Assembly: GCA_020465985.1 (NCBI GenBank)
Contig: JAANYP010004368.1
Location: 186,001 to 250,000, forward strand
DNA from: Centrapalus pauciflorus
Taxonomy: Eukaryota; Streptophyta; Magnoliopsida; Asterales; Asteraceae
Length of the DNA stretch: 64,000 bases
Reading direction: 5' to 3'
Shown here: in pieces, positions 33,652 through 45,446 of the stretch
How positions within the stretch are numbered: the stretch's first letter is position 1
How the letters are laid out: each line of letters begins with the position of its first letter
Notes under the pieces: model-generated
The model's database searches: none
Told to the model about the DNA's origin: nothing
What the model saw: the letters and a program-made list of their open reading frames with translations, nothing else
Made by a program: the position numbers and the translations under genes

Positions 33652-34080
33652 GTAAGTTTTTGGGTTTTAAACTATGTGGTTCAAAATCACAAGTTTCAAC
33701 CGGTGAAACTTCAAAATAAAACACATTAAACTTCGATTAGAACCCAATAGGACTAGACTATACTATTTCTTAAGTCAAATGGGGTTAAAATCTTGGAGTT
33801 TTGTTTGAAAATGACCGACTTCGAACATGTTCATCATGTTCGAACTTGTCAGAAGTTCGAATTTGTTAAAATATCTACAAATTCGAAGTCAGTCAAATTC
33901 GAACATAACCTTCGAATTTGATTTAAATTCGAATTTCTTTATAAAATAAATTCAAACTTGTAGAAATTCGAATGTGTTGGATTCTGAACTTAGGTAAGTT
34001 CGAAATAAAGCAAATTCGAAATTAAACAAGTTTCATTTTTATTTTTCATTACTAATATTGGTTGTTGTTTTTATGTGCAG
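33652..34080 (+). other. Probable intron in leader of A accessory ORF
   Basis: Donor GTAAGT (33652), branch-like TACTAAT (34050-34056), T-rich tract and acceptor ATGTGCAG ending at 34080, three bases before ATG 34083. All plant splicing signals are near consensus and the interval is AT-rich (429 bp). It contains about ten TTCGAA words, the same as in the gag leader. Not proven: needs a spliced read. Confidence 0.5.
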
Positions 34081-34082
34081 AT

Positions 34083-37046
34083 ATGGGTGATCGCGCATTC
34101 TTTAATAAACATCACATGGTTATGTCAGTTGATCGAGAGCTGCCTGAAGCTCAACCGTATCGTCATATGGTTGATTTTTTGACTCAATCGAGGGTGGCTT
34201 ACGCGTTAACTCATAATCTGCAGATTATTCTGCCATACGTACGTCAATTTTGAAAGCATCTACAGATAGATTGCTCAGTGACGCCTACAGTCTTGCGTAC
34301 CAGAGTTGGGGGCCAGTCGATAGTATTTTCAGCCGATATGTTATGGCAAATCCTTCAGCTAGGCTCAGAAGACCAGGAGGCGGGGCCTATTGATTTTCCA
34401 CTTCATATATGGCAAGCGGCCTTTTTACGAATGGGATACGCCCAAGATATTACCAAAGCCTCGTATGTGAAGAGTGGCTTAATTGGGCAATGGCGTTACT
34501 TGGTGCATGTTTTTATGGTCTGTTTTGCGCCGAAAAAGGCCGGCTTTGATTACATTGACTCCAAGATGCAATCGGCGGTGATAGCATTAGTATATAGCAA
34601 GCGTTTTAGTTTTTCAGAGATGTTCTTCGGTGAGTTTATGCATCAAATCACAGCTCTCGTCCGAGAAAGATTTTTGATGTACCCGCACTTCGCGATGATG
34701 ATTATCCGCCACTTTTTGTCTAATCTACCTTAACTTCCAGATACTCATGGCGTGGCTATTATAGATAAAAGATAATTTGCTGACTGCCAGTCGCATAACG
34801 CGCGAAGCGCTGAGCAGGTCAGGCCACAGGTGGCACCTTTGTTCGGAGCAGTCATTGACCCAGATTTTGTGGCTCCAGAAGGAGATAACTGGGCAGGTGA
34901 AGCTCCACAACAGCAGCAACCGCAGCAACGACCACAACAACAACAACAACCACAACAGCAACAACGTAGGAGGCAAAGAGCTCCAGCCAGACAAATTCCG
35001 GCAGCTAGGCCATCTTCTACCAGACAATCAGAATCGACTGCAGTTGGTCCATCCACGGCAGCTGCAGGTCCGTCGAGTTCGGCCCTGGTTTTTGATCAGA
35101 CAGCGCAGACCCTAGAAGAGATATGGGCACAGGGGACTTCCTCGAAGCTAAACCTCACTGAACAACTGGTTCAGGATGTTTTAGATCCTCCAGAAGAGTT
35201 AAATGATATCTTTAAGGAGATCGATGAATACCAGCCACCGGAGGGTGAGGGTATAGACACTGAGGTCCAGGTTCAAGAAGCTGCAGAAGGAGAAACTATG
35301 CAGCTTGAGGCTGAGGGTCAAGCAATGACCGCCTCTGAGTCTGAATCTGAATCTGAGGAAGTAGAAGAAGTTCAGGTCAACCTGTTGATCCGACTGTCAG
35401 AATTGGCAGATATGGATCGAGGCTAGTCGTCAGCAGGCGAAAGATGACTAGAAGAGCTGGTCAGGATTCAGAGGATGATGATTCAGATTTCGAAGAGGAA
35501 GATGAAACTCCACTCGTGCCTAGGCATAGGGCGAGGTGACATCGATTTATGCAGGGAGCTCCATCCACCTCAACTCCTGAACCTGTGATACCAGCTGCTC
35601 AACCAACCATCGCTCCATCACCATCTACATCCATTCCATCAACATCATCTACATTCACTGACAATTAGCGGTTCACAGGGCTGATGGGAAAGGTGGATTT
35701 CCAGACAGTCCAAATTTTCCAGTTGTCTACAGCAGTGACTGAGGTTCAAGCACAATGCCAGACTTGTTCAGGAAAATGCTGAGTTGAAAACAACAGTAGC
35801 AGATCAAGCGTCTGAGATAAAGACAATGAAGACTCTCTTGGAGCAGTTAATGAATAATCTACAAGCTCAGGGGGAGAGTAGTTGCAGAGAAGCTGAAGTG
35901 TTGAGGAAAGAAGATGATGGCAATGATCCAGATACTGAAAGAGAGAGTGAGCTAGCAGATCTTTCTATAAAGACTCCTCAGCAGGCTCAAATTCAGGGGG
36001 AGCCAAGTCAGTCAGGTATGAGAGAAGGAGGAGGTGATAGTGGAACTTCAAAGACTATTGAGAGCGAAATGATTGAAGCTCTAATGGATATTGAAGAAGA
36101 AGAGGTGATATTTGATTTTGAGGATAAAATTGAAGATCTTGAAGAAGGGGAGTTTGTCCCAGAAGACGTTGTAGACTGGAAATCTGATGAAGAGGTTGTA
36201 GAAGATGAAGACGACGATGTAGATGAAGTAATCATTCCTACACAGCCTATCACAGAACAGTATGTGCATAATGATCAAAACATGATTGACATAGATGAAA
36301 TTAAGTTGGCATCTATGGATGATTCCGAATTTGATACAACTAATAAAGAGCAAACCAGAGAAGATTTGATAAAGCTTTGGTTCCGAAATGAAGAAAAGAA
36401 ATCAGAGCTAAAGATGAAGAAGAGAATGAGAGTACCAAGTTCTGGAAACCTCTCAGGTGGAATCTTAAGCTGGTTCTTTGATAGAGAACTACAGCTATTT
36501 GTGCTAAAGAGGAGAGATGGACTTTAGTACTTGAGGCGAACGCTGAAGGTGTTTAACACACTGCCCAAGAGTGAAGTAAAAGAGTTGGCTTAGAAGGAGT
36601 TAATCAACCTAGGAGACGACCCATATGCTGAAGTAGTTGCTAAAATCATACGAAGGGAGGGTCGATCTGGAAGGTTCGAAAGGCTCAAACCTAGATCTGG
36701 AAAAAGAGTTGAAGATCCATCAAGAGTAGATCCTCTCAGTGGAAAGCCTTGGGCTAGGATGGTTTACAAGCCAGTCCGATGCCTCAAGAAAGTGCCGATG
36801 AAGTCAATGCCACAGGATGTATTGAAAAACATGAAGTGGTGGTATGTTGACAACGAGACGGCAGAAGCAGTGATGGAGGACTACGAGGACAAGGTGATTT
36901 TGAAGGTATACGATCCTCTACATCTGATCAACCTATCCAAGGATGACCTGCAAAAACTTCATGATCAGCCAATTTTCTTTCATGAAGGCTGGAGATCTGA
37001 AGGCAGGAAGTTCCAAAAGATAGTTAGAGTTTGTATACATCAGTGA
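34083..37046 (+). pseudogene. Accessory ORF of element A, broken
   Basis: ATG 34083 follows the acceptor directly. Open to 34253 (TGA), then 34278-34733 in the same style (amino domain: VVFS-like, LWQILQLG, FMVCFAPKKAGFDYIDSKMQ), frame change near 34740, Gln-rich stretch (34900-34980, CAGCAG/CAACAA runs), acidic low-complexity part to 35426, decayed Pro/Ser part to 35780, then 35784-36527 (very acidic, coiled coil), stop at 36525 and last part 36759-37046 (KPWARMVYKPVRCLKKVP...). The order folded domain, low complexity, acidic/coiled part, basic C-terminal domain is the same as in the B and C ORFs, with little residue-level identity by eye. Confidence 0.8.
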
Positions 37047-37115
37047 TTGTATGCAGGTAGTAGTCTATATAGTTCTAGTACTTAGACAAAATATAAATAG
37101 TTAGAAGCTATCGTC

Positions 37116-37124
37116 AAGGGGGAG
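37116..37124 (+). other. Polypurine tract of element A
   Basis: AAGGGGGAG, followed by TC and the LTR start TGTTAGTGC. Confidence 0.88.
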
Positions 37125-37126
37125 TC

Positions 37127-37694
37127 TGTTAGTGCATCCTGTGTGACGATAGCAGTCTAAGTATAGACGATATTTTGTAAAAGTCAATTTGCTCGTTATT
37201 GCATATTAACAAGTGTTTGATATATGTTTGTTATAGGTTTAATATATATGTTTGATATTGATTGTATGTATGTTTGAACTTGGTGTAATTAATGTGTTAC
37301 AATAAGTTCAAACATAAGTTCACAGCTCATGATTCGAATTTATGGAGGACAAGTTTGAAAGGCCTTGGGCTTATTCGAATTTGTCCTGGGCAAATTCGAA
37401 CCAGGTGTTATAATTAAGGGTTAATTCGTTTAATTAACCAGTTTTGGCAGAAGATTTGCAGAGCTTTTGCAGAATTCGAATTTGGTTTAGTGCAGAGGCG
37501 ATCTCGAACTTGCAAGGTGTTTGAGAGTTCGTTCTTGGAGAGAATCACGTGTCGGGACGTACTGGTGTTCGTCTATCACAGTGTGTGTCTCCGTGTTTCG
37601 TGTGCGTGGTCTATCCATCAAACCGCTAACGAGGATTCCGCACTCGTTGGACGGTGTCGCGTCAAGATAGGATCCGTAGGAAGGCGACCTTACA
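37127..37694 (+). repeat. 3' LTR of element A
   Basis: 568 bp, TGTTAGTGC...CCTTACA, followed by GATAT (37695-37699). Confidence 0.94.
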
Positions 37695-37699
37695 GATAT

Positions 37700-38738
37700 G
37701 GAAGAATGAGATCTTGAAGGTGGAACCCTGATTCGGATTGGCTGAACTGCGGATGAACAGTACCTTGGATGGTACGAATTCGAATCAAATTCAGATTTCG
37801 GATAGGACCGAATTCAGGTGAACAGTAGGTTCGGATGGAACGAATTCAGATATACAGTAACTTCAGATGGAACCTAGACCTGGTTGACCAACAAAGGATG
37901 GACCGAATTCGGATGGGTCGAACTCGGATGAACAGTGGAAACGGATGGTATCGAATTCGGATGGACCAAGATCACGAGACCGAATTCGGATGGTCCGAGT
38001 TCGGATGAACAGTATACACTGCGGATGAACACTTGGAAAAATTTTTCAAGAAGGAAACACCGAATTCGGATATGGACCGGATTCGAATGGTCCGAAATGA
38101 AAGTACAAAATGAAAGCACAAGTTAAACTAAGTGTTTTTAAAATTGCATGATCTGAACTTCAGATGGACCGAAGTTCGGATGAGACTGAAGTGTGGTCCG
38201 AAGTGGGGAATAAATGGTCCGAAGGTCACCTAAGTATGGTCCGAAGTGGACCGAAGTATGGTCCGAATTGGGGTCCGAACTGGTCCGAAATTAGGTCCGA
38301 AATGCAACAATTCAGGTCCGAATTACAGCAGTTATGAAATTTCAGAAAATGTCTAGAAACACAACTAGTAGATTTTTGGCCTAAAAATAGCTTCTAAATG
38401 ATTGGAAAATATTTTAAACACTTTTTAGTCTTTAAAATATACCAAAACACGTAAAAATCTTTAAAAATGGACCAAAATAACTAGAAAAACCCATGTTTTT
38501 TCAAGATTTAAAAAACGGATTTAAGAGGGTAATATTGTGTAAAGATTGAACCTAAATAACTCTAAATCAGTAGGGAATGTATACGAGATGATTATATGAA
38601 AAGAAAAACACGAAAATAACAAAATATTCGAGAAAAAGAAGATCAAACCGGGTTTTTTGATGAAGAACTTCGATGAACAGCAACAGAATCCGAGAAAAGA
38701 AGTTTATATCCACCTACTGGAGCTCTGATACCAATTGT
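37700..38738 (-). promoter_or_regulatory. Leader of element D, TCCGAATTCGGA-rich
   Basis: The D leader between its primer site and gag start, on the minus strand. 37730-38330 is packed with variants of GAATTCGGATG, CCGAATTCGG and GGTCCGAA, plus GGATGAACAGTA repeats. No frame. 38340-38720 is plain AT-rich sequence. Confidence 0.65.
38721..38733 (-). other. Primer-binding site of element D
   Basis: Minus strand TGGTATCAGAGCT, exact initiator tRNA-Met type, five bases from the LTR end at 38739. Confidence 0.88.
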
Positions 38739-38769
38739 TGTAGATAAATCCCAGATAATATCAGCACAT
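38739..38769 (-). repeat. D 5' LTR, inner end fragment
   Basis: Minus strand ends GGATTTATCTACA, aligning with the GGGATTACA end of the C LTR; both have GTGCTGATA just before. Cut by solo LTR F; the last five bases CACAT are F's target duplication. Confidence 0.85.
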
Positions 38770-39599
38770 TGTAACAACCAAACTTTTGGTCCAACTTTAA
38801 ATTCAGTATTTGATTCAATAATGTAATTTAGTTACATTATTTGTTTTGTAATTTAATTAAGTAATGAAAATATTTAATTAAGTTAAATAAAGAGTATAAA
38901 TTATTTTGATGATCAAATTAAAGAGATGTATTGTACAAAAGTGTAAGGGGGTTAAAATGCAAATATAACTAAATTGAGATATATTAACCAAATTAATGAC
39001 TTAAAAGTCATTTATTAATATTAAGAAAATTTCACACTATCTCTCTCTTCTCTCTCTCTCTACATTATACGGCAACTTCAACAATTTATCAAGAATCTCC
39101 ATAAACTTGCAATAATTTGAAGAATTAAAGACAAAGGAAGTTACAAATATCAACAATCAACAAGAAACTACAAAGAATTGAGGTAAAATCCATTTAAATT
39201 TTGGTATTTCATGAGTTTGGTTCGGTTTTGTTGAAAAACCGAAACCCAAGATTATAATTCGAGATTTGTTGGTTGCATGTTCAAAATTTCAGTAGATAAT
39301 CATGAATTTAGGACATTAGAAGTTATAGAAACAAAAATCAGAGGTTAGATCGTCCAAATAAGCAAGAAAATTGAATTTTTGTGAAAATATGTGTTCTTGA
39401 TAAAAATGCCTATTTTGGACGATTTTGGCCAAATAAGTGTGTTAATGATAGGGAAAGTTGTATAGAAACGGCCCAAATATGATAATATAACAATATATCA
39501 CATTGCATGTTAAAGAAAATGGGTTTAGTGAATTTTTGGTAAAAATCCGAATGAACACAAGATGAACACCAAGAACAATTTCTGGAAAATTTATAAGTC

Positions 39600-39910
39600 T
39601 TGGGATCCGAATTCGGATGACCCGAATTCGGATATGGTGCCATTTCGGATAATGCCTAATTCGGATGAGATGTCCATCTCGGATGAATGATGATTCGAAT
39701 CTGGATGGTCCCAAAATTCGGATGCCTATTTCGGACCTGTTTCGGATGAACCAATCCGGATGATCTACTTCGGATAAAGCACTTCGGACAAGCTCTATTC
39801 AGATGGCTTGGCTCGGTCTGAATCCGGATGAATCAATTCGGATAAGTCCGAATTCGGTTGACCCAATCCGCATAAGTCCGAATTCGGTTGCCAATTCGGA
39901 TGGCCCATTT
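39600..39910. repeat. CGGAT-word array in LTR F
   Basis: About 20 irregularly spaced copies of ATTCGGAT, CCGAATTCGG and TTCGGAC, the same words as in the D leader at 37730-38330. Confidence 0.7.
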
Positions 39911-39987
39911 TACATATTTTAAAATAATCAATTAAATGATGTGCCATAATTATAAGAACCATGATTTTATGATGAAAATAAAGCAAA

Positions 39988-40098
<111 letters not shown>

Positions 40099-41111
40099 TC
40101 TGAGAATTCAAAGAAACAAAGAAAATGAATGAAATGATTGATGAGTTATCAGTTATCAGAATCAGATAAAATAAAGATTTTAAAGCTAAAAGCTAATGAT
40201 AAGATATGATATAATTCTGGCCAGGTTCAGTTAAATTCTGAACAAAGATCTAAAGATTTAAAGATAGACAAAGATTAAAGATAAAAATCCTGGGATAACT
40301 CAGGTGGTGGATTTTAAATCTGCTTGATAAAGACCAAAAGAACCTGTGAGTTATAGATATTCAGTTTTTCCAGTTGAGACATATTGTTGATGATAGATTA
40401 ATTTGACATTCATATATGATCAGCTGGATTGTGACCTGTGCTCACCATGGTTCGGTGATGCCCTGTGGATCATGATAGCTATTTGATTTATCATTCTGCA
40501 TGACATTATACTTACAGTTCATTTCAGATATTGCTACGAGATTATTGCTATCATGACCTTGATTACTATGCTTTCATTATTGCTCGCATCCTTTGACATA
40601 TCAATTCAGCTTATAATGATTAGCCGTGACGGTCTATTGTTCTAGACCATGCTATTTCACCAGTTCTATTGAACTTGGTATGATACTTTGATGTTCCGCC
40701 ATGTTGATTTACTGGTAGCTAGCCCAGTATGTGGCTGATCCCCACGATTAAAGCGTGAGCGTGGCTTGAACATCATCCGACTCTATGACTACTATGTCTC
40801 AATCATGAGTGGCTGTAGCGGCAGTCAAGACATACCACGCTAGACCCATGATCCGCTTGATTAATGCATGTAATCTGAAAATCTATATTCTCACTAAGCT
40901 TTGCTTACAGATGTTGTGTACACCTTTTACAGGAAAAGATAAAGGAAAGTCACCTGCTGGACCTAGTTCTTAGGTTTTACAAGAATCAAGTCGAAGTTTT
41001 CATAGACCACTACTCAACAACTCTTTTGGTACAGATTGGCAGACGATAATTGTGGTGGTCAGGGTAGATTGATTTGATTGTATGATGACATGAATTAGAT
41101 TAGTATTGTAC

Positions 41112-41382
41112 TGATACAAAACGCTGACCCGCAAGTTAAATGTAAATTGGAACCTTCATATAGGATATGATAGGCATCAAAGTACCCGATAATTGGGACT
41201 CCAACACGCCTAGAGCAAGTCCTTGACCCGTTAGTTATAGGAACTAAGAACCAAAGGAATACGAGAACGCCACAAGAATGTGCTCACAATCTTGATAAGT
41301 TCTTGAACTATGAACTCTCCAACAAAGAACAAAGCTCACAAAGATGAGTAAAACTCAGAAGAAATATATATATTTCTCAAGT
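41112..41382 (-). repeat. E 3' LTR, truncated
   Basis: Matches 42461-42732 closely up to TTTCTCAAGT, where similarity stops abruptly. Confidence 0.88.
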
Positions 41383-41446
41383 GCTGTGAATTCAATTGCT
41401 GCTACTTTCACCTTTTGATCCTCGCGATAATTATTACATGCAAAAA

Positions 41447-41779
41447 TCAGTTCAACTTTTTTTCCCAGTCCAAATACGCTTCTGGATCACTCTTTCCTTG
41501 AAATTGTGGAATTCTCATCTTAATGTTGTTGAGTCCTCTATTAGCACCATGGTTTCTTCTATGCCTCCTTCTTTCAGATCCTCTATCCCATTCATCACTT
41601 CGAGCGTCATCTTCATGATTTTCATCAGAAACTTGTGATGGTGGTGGAGCATGAGGTCCACGTGCCTCCAATCTATCCATTCTTTCATGGATTTGATTAA
41701 ACTCGTCCGTCATTAAACGTCGCATTTCAGCCATGAGAGCTTGGACTTGAAGGTTAGGGAGGGGTTGTTTATCTTTCAT
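41447..41779 (-). pseudogene. Gag remnant of gypsy element E
   Basis: 110 residues from ATG 41779: MAEMRRLMTDEFNQIHERMDRLE, an acidic/Arg-rich linker, then MRIPQFQGKSDPEAYLDWEKK, the hallmark start of the Ty3/gypsy capsid domain. The rest is gone; the frame stops where the deletion joins the LTR. 41780-42442 is its AT-rich leader. Confidence 0.85.
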
Positions 41780-42442
41780 CTTTTAATCTGTAAAAACAAG
41801 AGTAAAAAAATATTTCCTCTCCTCACTCCCTTACGTGTTTCACTCAAGAGATGTCACTCAACGCTCGTGTCTCACACACAAAAATAATCGGCTTTTACCC
41901 TCAAGTGTTCTCATAACTCAATGCCTTTTACCTCTCTATTCCTTATGGAGCTTAATTGGTAAAAGAACAAATCAAATTAGAGCACAAAACTGAAAGTGTT
42001 CAAGAAAAAATCCTTTAGAACTTAATTTGATACCAACGAGTTTAGAACTTTTAAAGAAGATGGGATAAACAAAAAAAATAGTAATGTGAGGAGAAACAAA
42101 GTACTAACCAATGAGAAGAAGTTGGAACAAAAAATGATATAGAAGATAAATTATTGATTTTCAAGCACACGTGTTCATATAAACTTCTTTTATTTAATTT
42201 CTTTTTTATTTGCAACCTTTTTCTTTAAATTTTTTTGCTGCACTTTTTTTTATTCTTTTTTTTGTTGCACTTTTTTTATGCTTTATTTCGCTCTTCTTTT
42301 TTTTTGCTCTTTTTTTTGTTGAACAACGTGACTTTTTTTTAATATGACAAAACTAGAAAAATGTAAAAGATAAGATGATGAGAAAGATAGACAAACACAA
42401 TGATAAGATCAAAATGTAAAAACAACTTAAGAATCGAACCTT

Positions 42443-42458
42443 TGTATCTCTGATACCA
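42443..42458 (-). other. Primer-binding site of element E
   Basis: Minus strand TGGTATCAGAGATAC, three bases from the LTR. Confidence 0.85.
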
Positions 42459-42460
42459 AA

Positions 42461-43221
42461 TGATACGAAACGTTGACCCGCAAGTTAAATGTAACTTGGA
42501 ACCTTCGTATAGGATAGGATAGGCGTCAAAGTACCCGATAATTGGGACTCCAACACGCCTAGAGCAAGTCCTTGACCCGTTAATTATAGGAACTAAGAAC
42601 CAAAGGAATACGAGAACGCCACAAGAATGTGTTCACAATCTTGATAAGTTCTTGAACTATGAACTCTCTAACAAAGAACAAAGCTCACAAAGATGAGTAA
42701 AACTCAGAAGAAAGATATATATTTCTCAAGTACATAGGAAGCCATCTATTTATAGGCTTCAAAAACCAACTCAAAAGACACTAATTAAATTCAATGGATT
42801 AAAGAAGGGACTTTAATCCATGAATCTAGACATTTTGTCATCAATTGGTAGATAATTCTAGAACTCTTAAACTAAAAAAATGGATTAGGCATTTCTAGGC
42901 CTTTATTGGACTCAAATAAACTTCTAATGGACTTCAAAATACATCCATTCTACCACTTGGGCTTGGTACTAGCCCATAATATTTCAAAGACCCAAGAAAA
43001 TGCAACTTTTGGGCTTTTATGCTTCCATATTAGGATCCAATGCTTCAAGTCTAGTAACATGCTTCATCACTTGCGGTTGAGCATCGTCTTTGCATTCAGA
43101 CTCTTGGATATCAACAACTAAGCTCGTAAAAACTTCTTTGATCTTCTTTGCTCGTCCTCTTGTCATTGGGCCTTCACGTATTTCCATGACATCTTTGGAA
43201 TGGTTTGATGATCCTCCATCA
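42461..43221 (-). repeat. E 5' LTR, complete
   Basis: 761 bp. TATA box on the minus strand at 42754-42747 (TATAAATA). Confidence 0.87.
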
Positions 43222-43415
43222 TGTACCCTTTATAAGTGTAATTTGAAAACTGTAATCTGATCTAAAATTGTATTAAACTTATCCAAATATTTTGTACTTG
43301 TAATTTAAAATTCTGCAATATAATTACTCTATCTTAGTTATGATTGATATCGTGTTGCATGATATGGGACCTAGACTCTGAGGACTGCCCCGTGAAGGGT
43401 GGTCTTCACACACAT

Positions 43416-43736
43416 ATACGTCAATAATCACTCACAAACAGAATATTCACTCAATGATTGTGAAAATGATTAAAGAAGACAATAAGAATAATATTCAATG
43501 TATGTGGCGGCTGGAGAGGAAAAAACCGTGGATATGAATTCAAATTGTCAACTCTTTCTTTCCACAAAACCCTAGGAGCTATAACTAGGGTGCATTAATT
43601 AACTTTCAAGGAATTGCACTTTGGCCGCTTGAACTTTAAATACAAAGAAACTAACTAAGAATAAATTACAAGACAAAATATTCTAGAAATAATTATTACA
43701 AAATAAATCCACAACATCGAAATTTAATATGTAACA
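43416..43736 (-). repeat. D 5' LTR, outer part
   Basis: Minus strand starts TGTTACATATTAAATTTCG, matching TGTTAGACATTTAATTTCG of the C LTR; also shares CCCTAG...GCTATA and GGCGGCTGG (reverse-complement sense). With 38739-38769 it makes a ~350-bp LTR. Confidence 0.85.
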
Positions 43737-44066
43737 GCTATCATTACTTTTAGACACATGTTAAACAAATAAACTATGACATTTAAATACTAATAGTCAT
43801 ATGTTTCTTTTTCTTAAACCGTGACCGGAAACTACTTATAGTGACAGGTTTTTTCATAAATAGTGACCATTGCTTAATTTTAGTCACGAATAACAAATTA
43901 AATACTGACCATAAAATACTTATAGTCACATCTCTTTTTCTTTTACCATGACTATTGTTCACTTTTAGACACATATAAGAAATGAATATGTCACCTTTAA
44001 ATATTAATAGTCGCATGTTTGTTTTTTTCTTAAAGTGTGACCAAAATATAATTATAATGACATGTT
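43737..44066. mobile_element. Outer CACTA-like element, left remnant
   Basis: Imperfect tandem motifs CTTATAGTCAC, TTTTAGACACAT and GTGACC; the same motifs in the same orientation resume at 56958, beyond the Mutator-like element. The left end is lost at the insertion of D. Confidence 0.5.
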
Positions 44067-44075
44067 TTTTAATTA
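44067..44075. repeat. 9-bp target duplication (left)
   Basis: TTTTAATTA; identical to 56949-56957. Nine bases is the Mutator superfamily length. Confidence 0.88.
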
Positions 44076-44528
44076 GGGAGAATTTCATATATACCCTTCC
44101 AAAACTTCATAATATCATATATACCCAACTTAAAATTTTAATATCATATATATCCCTCCTAAACATCATAATATCATATATACCCAATTTTAATAATTAA
44201 TATCACATATATCCTTCTTAAACTTCATTAATATCATATATACCCAAATTTATTAATTTAATTATTTTTTGAACATTTAAAACTCATATTTAACATTTAC
44301 TATTAATTAATGACCATTATACCCTTACTTATTTCTTCTTTCAAGTAAACATTCAAAATATCATATTTATCCAACTTAAATTAAAATATCATATCCCTTT
44401 AAATAATTTTATATAATTTATTTTTGTAAACTTTACTATGTAAATTCTTCATAGTAAAACAAATTAACATTAACAATAAAAAGTTGTATTTTTGCTAGTT
44501 TGTGATCAAATCGTATCGTCTTATTATA
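44076..44528 (+). repeat. Left TIR of Mutator-like element
   Basis: Rich in CATATATACCC and ATCATATATA; aligned over its full length with the reverse complement of 56489-56948, ending at TATTATA. Confidence 0.88.
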
Positions 44529-44614
44529 TTTTCTTATTTGTTTTTTTCCTGCAGTTTTCTATATACAATTAACTGATAATATATTATCTTTTCTTTTTCT
44601 TTGCGATCTAATAG

Positions 44615-45413
44615 TTGTATTCCATTTTTTTAATTTAGTATATTTCTTTTTGTTTTATATATACGTTAGTTTCTTATTTTTTTTTCAAGCTTGCTTTTGT
44701 TTTATAATTATTGTGTTTACTAGTTTACTTTTTTTTAATTTTTATATTTAATCTAGTATTTAAATTATAACTTGTTATTCAATATTATTGGTTGTGTATA
44801 TTTTGTGTTAACAATTAGATTATATATATTTTCTCCTATATATATTTAGAGTCTAGTTTTATAAAAAATTGTTTAATAATTAGTAGTGACAAAATATTTT
44901 AATATTAAAATTACCGGATGAAATTTGTATATTATTAGTAAATTGATTTTTTATTATAATTATAGGGTTATTTTCATTAGTAAAGAAATCAGTTTTTTTA
45001 AACAAACAAAAGTTTCGCAATAATTATATTGTTAATATTAATTTGTTATAAGAGCAAAAATTTATATGGTAAGGGTTTTACAAAATAAATTATATATAAT
45101 TACTATGTGGGATATGATATTAAGAATTAATTTAATTGGGTAAATAAACTATATATAGTTACTGTGAGATATAATAGAGACTCTAAATATATGGGATAAA
45201 ATATACATAATCTTATTGTTAACACAAAATATACACAACTAATAACATTGGATAACAAGCTATAATTCAATATAAAAATTAAAAAAAAGTAAACTAGAAA
45301 AAAAAACAATAATTATAAAACGAAAGCAAGCTTGAAAAAAAAATAAAAACTAATGTATATAGAAAACAAAAGATATATATACTAAATTAAAAAAATGCAA
45401 TACAAATATAAGT
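44615..45413. repeat. Large AT-rich palindrome
   Basis: Arms 44615-44856 and 45175-45413 are reverse complements with small differences (shared TTCAAGCTTGCTTT, GTATATTTTGTGTTAAC), loop about 320 bp. The loop holds a ~58-bp-spaced direct repeat near 45087 and 45145. Could be a fold-back element or an inverted duplication. Confidence 0.8.
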
Positions 45414-45446
45414 TTGAAAGAAAAGAAAAAACATAATACATGTCGA

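Larger units (their letters stand above)
12898..37694 (+). mobile_element. Element A: Sirevirus-like Ty1/copia retrotransposon
   Basis: 24.8 kb as it stands, 13.0 kb without nested element B. Complete order: 5' LTR, primer site, leader, large gag with two zinc-knuckle-like motifs and coiled coil, protease, integrase, reverse transcriptase, RNase H, 2-kb spacer, accessory ORF, polypurine tract, 3' LTR, with GATAT duplications outside. Gag, pol and the accessory ORF all carry stops or frame changes, so this copy is dead. Long gag and an extra 3' ORF are features of the Sirevirus group. Confidence 0.92.
41112..43221 (-). mobile_element. Element E: internally deleted gypsy, minus strand
   Basis: TGATAC...CCATCA ends with TGTAC duplications at 41107-41111 and 43222-43226. 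The right-hand (5') LTR is complete (42461-43221). The left-hand LTR keeps only its first ~271 bp and then runs straight into gag, so one deletion removed the rest of that LTR and all of pol. Confidence 0.85.
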
